From NCBI RefSeq assembly GCF_902859625.1, contig NZ_CADIJX010000001.1, positions 124,001 to 188,000 on the forward strand: a stretch of 64,000 bases of DNA. Reading direction: 5' to 3'. Of the stretch, positions 1-8,011 are shown one piece after another. Each line of letters opens with the position of its first letter. Position 1 is the stretch's first letter. The notes under the pieces are model-generated. The model saw only the letters and a list, made by a program, of their open reading frames with translations, ran no database searches and was not told the DNA's origin. The translations under genes were made by a program, and so were the position numbers. Source of the stretch: Achromobacter pestifer (GTDB lineage: Bacteria > Pseudomonadota > Gammaproteobacteria > Burkholderiales > Burkholderiaceae_B).

Positions 1-326
1 GCGTCGGGTTCGCGGTGCTGGGCGGCGCGTTTTCGGAAGGAGTGGATCTACCGGGCAAGCGGCTGATCGGGGCCTTCATCGCCACGCTAGGGTTGCCGCA
101 GGTGAACCCGGTGAATGAAAACATGAAGCGGGCCATGGACTTGCGCTATGGGGAAGAGAATGGCTACGACTACACCTACCTGTATCCGGGCATGCAGAAA
201 GTGGTGCAGGCGGCCGGCCGGGTGATCCGTACCGAGCAAGACGTGGGCACGGTACACCTGATCGACGACCGCTACCGCCGTGCCAAGGTGCGCGGCCTGT
301 TGCCCAGTTGGTGGCGGGTGGACTGA
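1..326 (+). CDS. ATP-dependent DNA helicase, DinG/Rad3 (XPD-like) family, C-terminal fragment
   Basis: Only the last ~107 residues are in the window; the reading frame is open to the left edge (frame of base 3). The residues FSEGVDLPGK near the start and QAAGRVIR further on match motifs V and VI of superfamily 2 XPD/DinG helicases, and the tail LPSWW is typical of the end of this family. Such enzymes unwind DNA in the 5' to 3' direction and often carry an Fe-S cluster in a part that lies outside this window. The stop is three bases from the stop of the convergent MFS gene, so the two genes meet almost end to end. Family assignment is good; the exact subfamily cannot be settled from this fragment. 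Confidence 0.85.
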   Translation, partial: VGFAVLGGAFSEGVDLPGKRLIGAFIATLGLPQVNPVNENMKRAMDLRYGEENGYDYTYLYPGMQKVVQAAGRVIRTEQDVGTVHLIDDRYRRAKVRGLLPSWWRVD

Positions 327-329
327 TGC

Positions 330-1844
330 TCAAGCGGGGGCGGCTACCGGATGCCGCCGCCCCAACAACGCATAGATGGCCAACGCGGTCAGCACCGCGA
401 TGCCCGACAAGGCGTACAGCACATGACGGAAGGCGTCGTCATAGCTTTGTTGCAGCAACGCGGACGCCCCTGGCAGCAGCGCGGCCGCCTCGCTTAATTG
501 GCCCAGCGCTGCCCGGTTGGCGGCCATCAAGATCGCCTGGCCGTCAGTGGCCACCGGCAAGGCCGCCGTCAAGGGCACCTGGATCAGCAGCGCCAGCAAG
601 GCGCTGACCACGGCGATCGCTACGCCGTCCGCCGACACGCGCACCGTATTGAAAATGCCGGTGGCCATGCCGACATTGCGCGGGTCGGCCACGCTGACGG
701 CCATGGCGTCCATCAGGCCCCACGGGACGCCAATGCCGATGCCGATCAGGCTCATGGGCAGCCACAGGCCGGTGGCACCCGTCGCCATGACATTGGCCAA
801 CCAGACCAGGCCCACTGCCACGGCCAATAGACCGGACGCCGACAGCACACCGGGGTGGAACCAGCGCGTCAGCAACGCGGCCAGGAATGGCACGATCAGC
901 AGCGGCGCGGCCAGGCCGATCATCAACTGTCCGGCGGCCAGGGCGCTGTAGCCGTCGATGCCGATGAAACGCCCCGGCAGCACGGCGATCAGCACGATGA
1001 ACAGAAAGGCGGGCGAGGCGGCCAGCACCTGCACGCCCACAAAACGCGGGTCGCGGAACAGGCTCAGGTCCAGCATGGGCCGGGCAGTGCGGCGCTCCAC
1101 GCGCACGAACACCACGGATAACAGGGCGGACGCCAGCAGGGCGCCGATGACTTGGGCGTTCGTCCAGCCGGCTTCCGGCGCCAGCAACATGCCGTAGGTG
1201 AACAGGCCCAGCGCGCCGGTGAAGCTGATGGCGCCTGGCCAGTCCAGCCGGCCGTGGGCGGCGCCCACGGCCGGCGGCACGCTCACGGCCACCATCGCGG
1301 CCCCCAGCACGCCGACGCCGCCCGTCGCCAGGAATACCCATTCCCAGCTTGCAGCCTGCACCATCCAGCCCGAGGCCAGGGGGCCGAACGACAGGCCGAT
1401 GCCGAATGTCGTGCCCAGCAGACTGAAGGCGCGGGTACGTGCCACGCCGTGAAACAGCGGCGCCAATGACGACATGGCAGCAGCAAATGCGGCCGCGCCG
1501 CCCATGCCCTGCATCAGGCGCAGGAAGTCGATCCAGCCGGTGCTGGGCGCAAAGGGAATCACGAACGTCGCGGCGCAGAACCAGATCAGGCCCGCCAGCC
1601 AGACCCGGCGCGGGCCGTACAGATCGGTCAGGCTGCCCGACACCATGATGACGCTGCCGTACGCCAGGATGTAGCCGTTCAGGATCCAGTTCAGTTCCAC
1701 CGGCGTCCCACCCAGCGCGTCGCTGATGGCCTGCAGGACCACGGCGGGGCCGGTAAAGCACAGCGGAATGAGTAGCGCCGTCAGACAGGCGGACAGGAGT
1801 TGCAGCCAGCGATGGCGTGGCGCAGCAGAGTGGAAGATAGGCAT
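330..1844 (-). CDS. MFS transporter, DHA2-like drug exporter
   Basis: Predicted 504-residue inner-membrane protein with many hydrophobic segments. It has the MFS features of an early LNWILNGYILAYG segment and a DLYGPRRVWLAG loop corresponding to motif A (normally GxLaDrxGrr) between TM2 and TM3. Length and about 14 membrane spans fit the EmrB/QacA-type DHA2 group, which expels drugs or metabolites by proton antiport. The ATG at 1844 is chosen because an upstream in-frame ATG (1982) would add a 46-residue non-hydrophobic leader that runs through the regulatory region. The gene is divergent from a LysR regulator at 2003, its likely controller. Substrate unknown. Confidence 0.85.
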   Translation of the reverse strand: MPIFHSAAPRHRWLQLLSACLTALLIPLCFTGPAVVLQAISDALGGTPVELNWILNGYILAYGSVIMVSGSLTDLYGPRRVWLAGLIWFCAATFVIPFAPSTGWIDFLRLMQGMGGAAAFAAAMSSLAPLFHGVARTRAFSLLGTTFGIGLSFGPLASGWMVQAASWEWVFLATGGVGVLGAAMVAVSVPPAVGAAHGRLDWPGAISFTGALGLFTYGMLLAPEAGWTNAQVIGALLASALLSVVFVRVERRTARPMLDLSLFRDPRFVGVQVLAASPAFLFIVLIAVLPGRFIGIDGYSALAAGQLMIGLAAPLLIVPFLAALLTRWFHPGVLSASGLLAVAVGLVWLANVMATGATGLWLPMSLIGIGIGVPWGLMDAMAVSVADPRNVGMATGIFNTVRVSADGVAIAVVSALLALLIQVPLTAALPVATDGQAILMAANRAALGQLSEAAALLPGASALLQQSYDDAFRHVLYALSGIAVLTALAIYALLGRRHPVAAPA

Positions 1845-1963
1845 GGTGCTTGTCGGTAGATCCAAGAAGGAAGCGTCGCCGTGGTGCGAAAAATCGCGGC
1901 ATGGCGACGGGATGACGGCAAGCTTAGGGGCCACTACATAAAAGAAAAATAGGCTAGGATTCC

Positions 1964-1980
1964 GAATATTCCGGATATTC
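1964..1980. promoter_or_regulatory. Inverted repeat between divergent MFS and LysR genes
   Basis: GAATAT (1964-1969) and ATATTC (1975-1980) form a perfect inverted repeat with a 5-base spacer, directly upstream of the LysR gene at 2003. Dyads of this kind between a LysR gene and its divergent target are usual LysR binding sites. The role is inferred. Confidence 0.4.
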
Positions 1981-2002
1981 ATGTCCGCATTGGGAAAGAG
2001 CG

Positions 2003-2887
2003 ATGGACAGTCTTGGCGGCATCGGCGTGTTCGTGCTGGTCGCGGAAACGCGCAGCTTTTCCGAAGCGGGAAGGGTGCTGGGCGTGTCGTCGTCCGCGGT
2101 TGGAAAAAGCGTGGCCCGGATGGAAGAGCGGCTGAAGGTGCGGCTATTCCATCGCAGCACGCGCCATATCGCGCTGACGCCAGAGGGGGAGAAATTCCTG
2201 GAACGTTGCCGCCGCATCCTGTGCGAAGTCGAAGCCGCCGAGCTGGAACTATCCGAAGCGACAGACGCCCCGCACGGCAAGTTGCGGGTCAGCCTGCCGC
2301 GCTACAGCGGGCTGTTTGATGCCGCCATCGCCAGCTTCATGCGCCAGTATCCCGACGTGGAACTGGATCTGGATTTCACGGATCGCATGGTGGATGTGAT
2401 CGGCGAAGGCTTTGATGCCGTGGTCCGGACTGGCGAGATGGATGACTCCGGTCTGAAGCGCCGCCGCCTGGGTCCGTTTCGGCGGGTGCTGGCCGCATCG
2501 CCGGATTACCTGCGGCTGCACGGCACGCCCAAGCGCGCCACCGACCTGTTGCGCCACGCTTGCCTGCACTATCGCTATCCGGCGACGGGCCGGCTGGAGA
2601 AGTGGCCCTTGAGACTGGGGCCGGACGCGCCATCGCCGGACTTGCCGCTGACGCTGGTCTGCAACAGCGTCGAAATGCGGATATCGCTGGCGGTGGGCGG
2701 GCAGGGCATTGTCTGCCTGCCGGACTTCACGATCCGCCGTGAACTGGCGGCGGGTCAGTTGCAGATCGTGATGGAAGACCGCACGCGCGGCAGCGGCACG
2801 ATGTGGGTGCTTTGGCCTGCCAGCCGCCATGCGTCGCCCAAGTTGCGGGTATTCGTCGACCATCTGGCGCAGCATCTGTTTCCCTGA
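2003..2887 (+). CDS. LysR family transcriptional regulator
   Basis: 294 residues, the usual LysR length. The N-terminal winged helix-turn-helix (about residues 3-60) contains SFSEAGRVLGVSSSAVGKSVARME followed by the typical LF.RSTR..LTPEG segment; a periplasmic-binding-protein-like effector domain follows from about residue 90. Sequence style (DSLGGIGVFVLVAETRSFSEA) is that of the CrgA/AaeR-like group. It is transcribed away from the MFS exporter at 330-1844 and probably regulates it together with itself through the dyad at 1964-1980. Inducer unknown. Confidence 0.9.
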   Translation: MDSLGGIGVFVLVAETRSFSEAGRVLGVSSSAVGKSVARMEERLKVRLFHRSTRHIALTPEGEKFLERCRRILCEVEAAELELSEATDAPHGKLRVSLPRYSGLFDAAIASFMRQYPDVELDLDFTDRMVDVIGEGFDAVVRTGEMDDSGLKRRRLGPFRRVLAASPDYLRLHGTPKRATDLLRHACLHYRYPATGRLEKWPLRLGPDAPSPDLPLTLVCNSVEMRISLAVGGQGIVCLPDFTIRRELAAGQLQIVMEDRTRGSGTMWVLWPASRHASPKLRVFVDHLAQHLFP

Positions 2888-2906
2888 ATCCCGGGCGCCT
2901 GTCTTG

Positions 2907-2948
2907 TTGGATGATGATCGTCATATTAATATGACGACCATCATCCAA
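2907..2948. promoter_or_regulatory. 42-bp near-perfect palindrome, probable TetR operator
   Basis: The 42 bases centred between 2927 and 2928 (ATATTAATAT core) read the same on both strands except for one mismatched base pair position (A/C at 2917 versus 2938). It lies immediately before the TetR-family gene and overlaps TTGTTG (2904-2909) and TAATAT (2927-2932), a plausible sigma70 -35/-10 pair with 17-base spacing. A TetR dimer, or pair of dimers, bound here would block its own promoter. Symmetry is seen directly; autoregulation is inferred. Confidence 0.6.
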
Positions 2949-2962
2949 TGGCAGGGCCAGCC

Positions 2963-3553
2963 ATGCGCTACGACAACGGACATAAGCGGCAAACGCGGAT
3001 ACGCATCTTGAAGACGGCAGCGGATGCCGTGCGCGCCGAAGGCCCCGACAGAGTGGGCGTGGCCACGATCATGCGGCAGGCCGGTTTGACGCATGGCGGC
3101 TTCTACGCGCATTTCGATTCCAAGGACGCGCTGGTCGAGGCCTCGATCGAACATATGTTCGACGAGACATTGGCGCGCGCGCAGCGTCGGATGGAAAGGC
3201 GCACGCCGGTCGAAGGCCTGGCGGCCTACATCGACAGCTATCTCTCGCCGGCCCATTGTGAGGCGCGCGCCCACGGCTGCCCGCTGGTGGCGCTGGCCGC
3301 TGATCTGCCACGCCAGTCCGACACGTGCCGCGAGGCCTATGCCATCGGCGCGCGCCGCTTGATGCAGGCCCTGGCGGACAGGCTGGCCGAGGCCGGCTAT
3401 CCCGAATCCGAACCGCTGGCCCGCTCGGTCCTGGCTGAACTGGTTGGCTCGGTTTCCCTGGCCCGTTGCGAAACCGATGCGCAACGGGCGAATGCCATGC
3501 TGGCGGACGCCCGCCGGCTCTTGAAGGCCCGGCTGGGCCTGGAGCAATGCTGA
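2963..3553 (+). CDS. TetR/AcrR family transcriptional regulator
   Basis: 196 residues from ATG 2963. The N-terminal helix-turn-helix is clear: TRIRILKTAADAVRAEG, then IMRQAGLTHGGFYAHFDSKD, with the strongly conserved GGFYxHFxSK recognition helix. The C-terminal ligand domain is of the group that often controls oxidoreductase or efflux genes. An in-frame ATG at 2948 would start inside the 42-bp palindrome and lacks a ribosome site, whereas 2963 has AGGG six bases upstream, so 2963 is preferred. The stop TGA overlaps the start ATG of the following thioesterase gene, so the two are co-transcribed and translationally coupled. Confidence 0.88.
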   Translation: MRYDNGHKRQTRIRILKTAADAVRAEGPDRVGVATIMRQAGLTHGGFYAHFDSKDALVEASIEHMFDETLARAQRRMERRTPVEGLAAYIDSYLSPAHCEARAHGCPLVALAADLPRQSDTCREAYAIGARRLMQALADRLAEAGYPESEPLARSVLAELVGSVSLARCETDAQRANAMLADARRLLKARLGLEQC

Positions 3554-4032
3554 TGACCTCTCCCTCGACTCCCCAACGTGAACCCAGTCTGGTCGACGAG
3601 ACCGGCGCGGGCCTGGACGGCCTGGCGCAGTTGCGCGCCTTGCTGGCGTCCGGGCGCAAGCCGGGCATCATGGTGACCCTGGATTTTGACTTTGTTGAAG
3701 TAGAAGTCGGCCGCGCGGTCTTCGCGGGCACCCCGGGGCCGCAGGCCTACAACCCCATCGGCACCGTGCATGGCGGATATGCCGCCACGTTGCTGGATTC
3801 CGCTTGCGGCTGCGCCGCGCATTCGCAATTGTCGGCCGAGCAGGCCTACACCACGCTAGAGTTGAAAGTGGCCTATCACAAGGCCATCACGCGCCATAGC
3901 GGCCTGCTGCGAGCGGAAGGCCGGGTCTTGTCGATGGGCCAGCGGGTGGCCTACGCCGAAGCCAAATTGACGGACGCGCAGGGTCGGTTGCTGGCATCGG
4001 CCACGTCCACCTTGCTGGTGTTCGCACGGTGA
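3553..4032 (+). CDS. PaaI family thioesterase (hotdog fold)
   Basis: 159 residues. The segment AYNPIGTVHGGYAATLLDSACG matches the HGG(Y/F)..TLLDSA active-site region of PaaI/YdiI-type acyl-CoA thioesterases, and LELKVAYHKAI matches the later conserved strand. These cytoplasmic enzymes hydrolyse acyl- or aroyl-CoA thioesters. The start is the ATG at 3553, which overlaps the TetR stop codon and has GGAG eight bases upstream; an ATG at 3547 is too close to that site. The TetR protein next to it is the obvious regulator. Physiological substrate is not visible. Confidence 0.85.
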   Translation: MTSPSTPQREPSLVDETGAGLDGLAQLRALLASGRKPGIMVTLDFDFVEVEVGRAVFAGTPGPQAYNPIGTVHGGYAATLLDSACGCAAHSQLSAEQAYTTLELKVAYHKAITRHSGLLRAEGRVLSMGQRVAYAEAKLTDAQGRLLASATSTLLVFAR

Positions 4033-4106
4033 GTCGGGTTTGCGTAGTATGTCGGTGGCGCTGGCGGTTGATCGCGAGCGTCCATAACGACAACTAGGAG
4101 ACCTGC

Positions 4107-5579
4107 ATGACCCTCGCCGCTTCCGCCAGCCTGAATCCCATCGTCGCCATGCCAGCGCATGCCTTGTCGGATGCGATCCGGCAACGTCAGCTGTCTTGTG
4201 TCGAGGTCATGAGCGCCTATCTGGCGCATATCGATGGCACGAATCCCAAGATCAACGCCATCGTTGCGCGACGCGAACCTGAGGCGTTGTTGGCCGAGGC
4301 CGCTGAACGCGATGCGCAACTGGCGGCGGGGCAATGGCTGGGCTGGATGCACGGCATGCCGCAGGCTCCGAAAGACCTGACCGCGGTGCGCGGCATGGTC
4401 ACGTCGATGGGGTCGCTGGTCTATAAGGATGTTGTCACGCCGCATGATTCCATCATCGTCGAGCGCATGCGGGCGTCTGGCGCCATCTTCATCGGCCGCA
4501 GCAACGTGCCGGAATTCGGCTTGGGTTCGCATACCTATAACCGGGTCTATGGCACCACGGGCAACCCCTATGATCCCTCCAAGACCGCCGGCGGCAGCAG
4601 CGGCGGCGCGGCCGCCGCGCTGGCAGCCCGCATGCTGCCCGTGGCCGACGGCAGTGATTTCGGCGGGTCGCTGCGTAACCCGGCGGCCTTCTGCAACGTC
4701 TACGGCATGCGTCCATCGGCAGGCCGCGTGCCTTTCGGCCCGTCGCCGGAAGTGTTCCTGAAGCAACTGTCCTACGAAGGGCCGATGGGCCGGACGCCGC
4801 GCGACGTGGCGTTGCTGATGTCGGTGATGGCAGGGCACGACAAGCGCTCGCCGTTGTCGTTGCGGGACGATCCGGCCCAGTTCGCCGCCCCGTTGGACGC
4901 CGACATGCGCGGCAAGCGCATCGGCTGGCTGGGCGACTGGAACGGCTACCTGGCGATGGAACCGGGCATTCTGGACTTGTGCTCCCAGGGCCTCGCTGCG
5001 CTGGAATCCACGGGTTGCGATGTGGTCGATTACCAGGTGCCGTTCGCCGGTGACCGGCTGTGGCGCATCTGGCTGGCGCATCGCCATCTGATGGTGGGCG
5101 GCCAGTTCCACGCCTTGGTTCAGAATCCTGAAACGCGCAAGCTGCTCAAACCGGCGCTGATCTGGGAAGTAGAGGGGCTGGATGGCATGACGGCACGACA
5201 GGTCTATCAGGCCACTGAAGAGCGTAGCGCCTGGTATCAGACCGTGTTGCGCATGTTCGATGACGTGGATTTCCTAGCCGTGCCTTCGGCTCAGGTCTTC
5301 CCGTTTGACGCGGCGTTGGACTGGCCCAAGCAGATTGCCGGACGCCCCATGGACACCTATCACCGCTGGATGGAGACGGTAACGCCCTGGACGCTGGCGG
5401 GCTGCCCGGTGATCAGCGTGCCCGTGGGGTTCAACGCGCAGGGCTTGCCAATGGGGATGCAACTGGTGGGGCCACCGCAGGCCGACCGGGACGTCCTGTG
5501 TTTGGCGCAGGCCTATGAACAGGCCAATGACTGGGTAGGGGCCCGGCCGCCGGAAGCCCTGTGGCGGGATCCGGCCTGA
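4107..5579 (+). CDS. Amidase (amidase signature family)
   Basis: 490 residues, usual length. The Ser-cisSer-Lys triad can be placed by motif: Lys89 (QAPKDL), cis-Ser164 in TAGGSSGGAAA, and nucleophile Ser188 in DFGGSLRNPA, 24 residues later as in fatty acid amide hydrolase. The enzyme would hydrolyse a carboxamide to acid and ammonia in the cytoplasm; the substrate is not evident. AGGAG precedes the ATG at a good distance. A GatA role is unlikely because no gatB or gatC adjoins it. It stands alone, followed by a non-coding stretch with a long inverted repeat. Confidence 0.88.
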   Translation: MTLAASASLNPIVAMPAHALSDAIRQRQLSCVEVMSAYLAHIDGTNPKINAIVARREPEALLAEAAERDAQLAAGQWLGWMHGMPQAPKDLTAVRGMVTSMGSLVYKDVVTPHDSIIVERMRASGAIFIGRSNVPEFGLGSHTYNRVYGTTGNPYDPSKTAGGSSGGAAAALAARMLPVADGSDFGGSLRNPAAFCNVYGMRPSAGRVPFGPSPEVFLKQLSYEGPMGRTPRDVALLMSVMAGHDKRSPLSLRDDPAQFAAPLDADMRGKRIGWLGDWNGYLAMEPGILDLCSQGLAALESTGCDVVDYQVPFAGDRLWRIWLAHRHLMVGGQFHALVQNPETRKLLKPALIWEVEGLDGMTARQVYQATEERSAWYQTVLRMFDDVDFLAVPSAQVFPFDAALDWPKQIAGRPMDTYHRWMETVTPWTLAGCPVISVPVGFNAQGLPMGMQLVGPPQADRDVLCLAQAYEQANDWVGARPPEALWRDPA

Positions 5580-5598
5580 TAGCCACACTGGTACGCTC

Positions 5599-5696
5599 TG
5601 TCACCGCAAAATACAAGGGCTTGTAAGCATGCTTTGCTTTTTTAAGACGAACCTAGCCCTTTCCCAAGGGTTTCCCTTGTATTTTCGTGGCTGACA
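5599..5696. repeat. Long imperfect inverted repeat between amidase and wsp operon
   Basis: The left arm 5599-5619 begins TGTCA and contains AAAATACAAGGG; the right arm 5674-5696 contains CCCTTGTATTTT and ends TGACA. The inner 12 bases are perfectly complementary. The 54-base loop carries smaller hairpins (AAGCATGCTT followed by a T-rich run, and CCCTTTCCCAAGGG). It may act as a transcription terminator after the amidase, or be a small dispersed repeat element. The rest of 5580-5840 is AT-richer and presumably holds the wsp promoter, which I could not place with confidence. Confidence 0.5.
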
Positions 5697-5840
5697 GGCC
5701 AAGCCTTTGCAATAATTAGAGAATATCTCCACATCCCGTCATCTACGGGGTGGATACGCGCGGTAGCGCGTCCGATCGGATCGTTCAGGGGCGTCCCGTT
5801 GGGGCGTTGAAGCGTTGAACCAGCACAAAGGTCTCCCGGC

Positions 5841-7460
5841 ATGAAGAATCTGACACTCCGCCAGCGCATCCTGGCCAGCTTCCTGGTCATCCTGGCCATC
5901 ATGGCGTTGATGGTGGTGGTGGATTACCGGCGCCTGCTGCATATCGAGGCCGAAGTGGCCACGATCAATACCGATGCCGTGCCCGGCATTTATCACAGCA
6001 CCACCATCCGCGCGTCATGGTTTGCGGGCTTCGTGGTGGTGCAGGATGCCTACAACTCGGATACGGAGCAGGAACGCCGCGCGGCCCTGGATACCTTGCC
6101 GGCCAACGATCAGCTGTTGGCAGAGAGCATCGAGCTGTACCGTCGCACGATTTCGCGCGCCGAAGACCAGAAGATGTTCGGTGACTTTGAAGCGGAATTG
6201 AAGGAGTACAAACGCATCCGCGCAAACATCTTGTCGCTAGCCGCGGCGGGTGACTTGCAGCAGGTGCAGGCGCGCATCAAGACTGAACTGCGGCCCGCCT
6301 TCTACAAGGGGCGCGACATCCTGGCCAAGATGGTGGCCGAAAACAAGCAGCAGGCCGACGAATCCGCCATCAACATTCAGAAGTCCGTGGATACGGCCGA
6401 AGCCGGCATGCTGGTTTCGCTGGCCCTGGCCATTGCCGCCGCCATCGTGTGCGGCTTCCTGTTGATGCGGGCCATCGCCAATCCGATGCGTGACATCGTG
6501 AAGACGCTGGAAGCCACTGGCGGCGGCGATCTGACGCGCCGTCTGTCGCTGGCGCGCAAGGATGAATTCAACGCCATCGAATTGGGCTTCAACGGCATGG
6601 TTGATGAATTGACCGGACTGGTCGGCAAGACCCAGCGTTCGGCCGTGCAGGTCGCCACCTCGGTGACCGAGATCGCGGCAACGTCCAAGCAGCAGCAGGC
6701 CACCGCGTCGGAAGTGGCGGCCACCACGACCGAGATCGGCGCGACCTCGCGTGAGATTTCGGCGACCTCGCGCGAATTGGTGCGCACCATGACTGAAGTG
6801 TCCAGCGCCGCCGAGCAGACCGCATCGCTGGCGGGCAGTGGGCAGGTCGGGTTGGCGCGCATGGAAGACACGATGCGCAATGTGGTCGGCGCGGCAGGGT
6901 CGGTCAATGCCAAGCTGGCTATCCTGAACGAGAAAGCCGGCAATATCACGCAAGTGGTCACGACCATCACGAAGGTGGCTGACCAGACCAACCTGTTGTC
7001 GCTGAACGCGGCGATCGAGGCCGAGAAGGCCGGCGAGTATGGGCGCGGTTTCGTGGTGGTGGCGACAGAGATCCGCCGTCTGGCCGACCAGACCGCCGTG
7101 GCCACCTATGACATCGAGCAGATGGTGCGCGAGATCCAGTCATCGGTATCGGCCGGTGTGATGGGCATGGACAAGTTCTCGGAAGAGGTGCGTCGCGGCA
7201 TGGCCGACATGCAGCAGGTGGGCGACCAGCTGTCGCAGATCATCCAGCAGGTGCAGACGCTGGCGCCGCGCGTGCAGATGGTCAATGAAGGCATGCAGGC
7301 GCAGGCGACCGGCGCCGAACAGATCAACCAGGCGTTGCAGCAATTGAGCGACGCCGCCCAGCAGACGGTGGAGTCCTTGCGCCAGTCCAGCTTGGCGATT
7401 GAAGAGCTGACGCTGGTTGCCAACGACTTGCGCAGCGGCGTGTCGCGCTTCAAGGTGTGA
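5841..7460 (+). CDS. wspA: Wsp methyl-accepting chemotaxis protein
   Basis: 539 residues. TM1 about 10-28, a ~160-residue periplasmic four-helix sensor, TM2 about 189-209, then HAMP ([20 protein letters not shown]) and a long cytoplasmic coiled coil with the signalling tip [19 protein letters not shown]. It is the first gene of a tight wspABCDEFR operon. In Pseudomonas WspA clusters along the membrane and responds to surface contact, driving the CheA-type kinase WspE. The stop TGA overlaps the ATG of wspB. The gene order and downstream GGDEF protein distinguish this from an ordinary flagellar chemotaxis operon. Confidence 0.92.
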   Translation: MKNLTLRQRILASFLVILAIMALMVVVDYRRLLHIEAEVATINTDAVPGIYHSTTIRASWFAGFVVVQDAYNSDTEQERRAALDTLPANDQLLAESIELYRRTISRAEDQKMFGDFEAELKEYKRIRANILSLAAAGDLQQVQARIKTELRPAFYKGRDILAKMVAENKQQADESAINIQKSVDTAEAGMLVSLALAIAAAIVCGFLLMRAIANPMRDIVKTLEATGGGDLTRRLSLARKDEFNAIELGFNGMVDELTGLVGKTQRSAVQVATSVTEIAATSKQQQATASEVAATTTEIGATSREISATSRELVRTMTEVSSAAEQTASLAGSGQVGLARMEDTMRNVVGAAGSVNAKLAILNEKAGNITQVVTTITKVADQTNLLSLNAAIEAEKAGEYGRGFVVVATEIRRLADQTAVATYDIEQMVREIQSSVSAGVMGMDKFSEEVRRGMADMQQVGDQLSQIIQQVQTLAPRVQMVNEGMQAQATGAEQINQALQQLSDAAQQTVESLRQSSLAIEELTLVANDLRSGVSRFKV

Positions 7461-8011
7461 TGCCCGTCATGGCGGAACTAGCCGCTTCTTCGTCCCAGCC
7501 AAGCGCCGCTCTTGCTGCGGCGCGGCGGCTGTACCTGCTGTTTCGCATCGGCGAAGACCGCTATGCGCTGGACGCGGGCGATGTCGTCGAGGTTCTGGGG
7601 CTGCGCGCCTTGAAGCAGGTGCCCGGCACCCCTCCTTGGGTGGCCGGGATGATGGACCGGCGCGGCGAGCCCGTGCCCGTGATCGACATGAGCGCGTTGG
7701 CGGGCAATGGGGCGGCGGTTGCCGTGACCAGCACGCGATTGGCGTTGGTGCGCTACCGGCCGGATGCCCTTGCGGATGGACGCTTGCTGGGTCTGATTCT
7801 GGAGCAGGCGACCGAGACGGTGCATTACGACCCGGCGGCTTTCCGGCCATATGGCCTGGACAACCCTGATGCCCGCTATCTGGGGCCGGTGCTGAGCGAC
7901 GCGCGCGGCATGGTGCAGGCCGTCAAGGTTGAGGACCTGCTGCCCGCGTCGGTGCGGGCGCTGCTGTTCCCGGCAACGAGCGACAGCGGTGCAGACGGGG
8001 GCGGGACATGA
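7460..8011 (+). CDS. wspB: Wsp CheW-like coupling protein
   Basis: 183 residues with one CheW domain (YLLFRIGEDRYALDAGDVVEVL at the start, WVAGMMDRRGEPVPVIDMS in the middle), the typical beta-barrel adaptor that links receptor and kinase. The ATG at 7460 overlaps the wspA stop (TGATG) and is preceded by AAGG; the alternative GTG one codon earlier is less likely. Its own stop overlaps the next ATG at 8008 (ATGA). It is one of two CheW modules in this operon; the other is the C-terminal part of the following gene. Confidence 0.88.
   Translation: MPVMAELAASSSQPSAALAAARRLYLLFRIGEDRYALDAGDVVEVLGLRALKQVPGTPPWVAGMMDRRGEPVPVIDMSALAGNGAAVAVTSTRLALVRYRPDALADGRLLGLILEQATETVHYDPAAFRPYGLDNPDARYLGPVLSDARGMVQAVKVEDLLPASVRALLFPATSDSGADGGGT

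Noticed and set aside
3951..5111. 386-codon open frame antisense to the amidase
   Set aside because: Gln/His/Arg-rich shadow without recognisable features; the amidase has its full catalytic triad.
5700..5840. A sigma70 or flagellar sigma28 promoter for the wsp operon
   Set aside because: AT-rich stretches exist (TTGCAA near 5707, GAATAT near 5721) but none has both elements at acceptable spacing, so no promoter is annotated.
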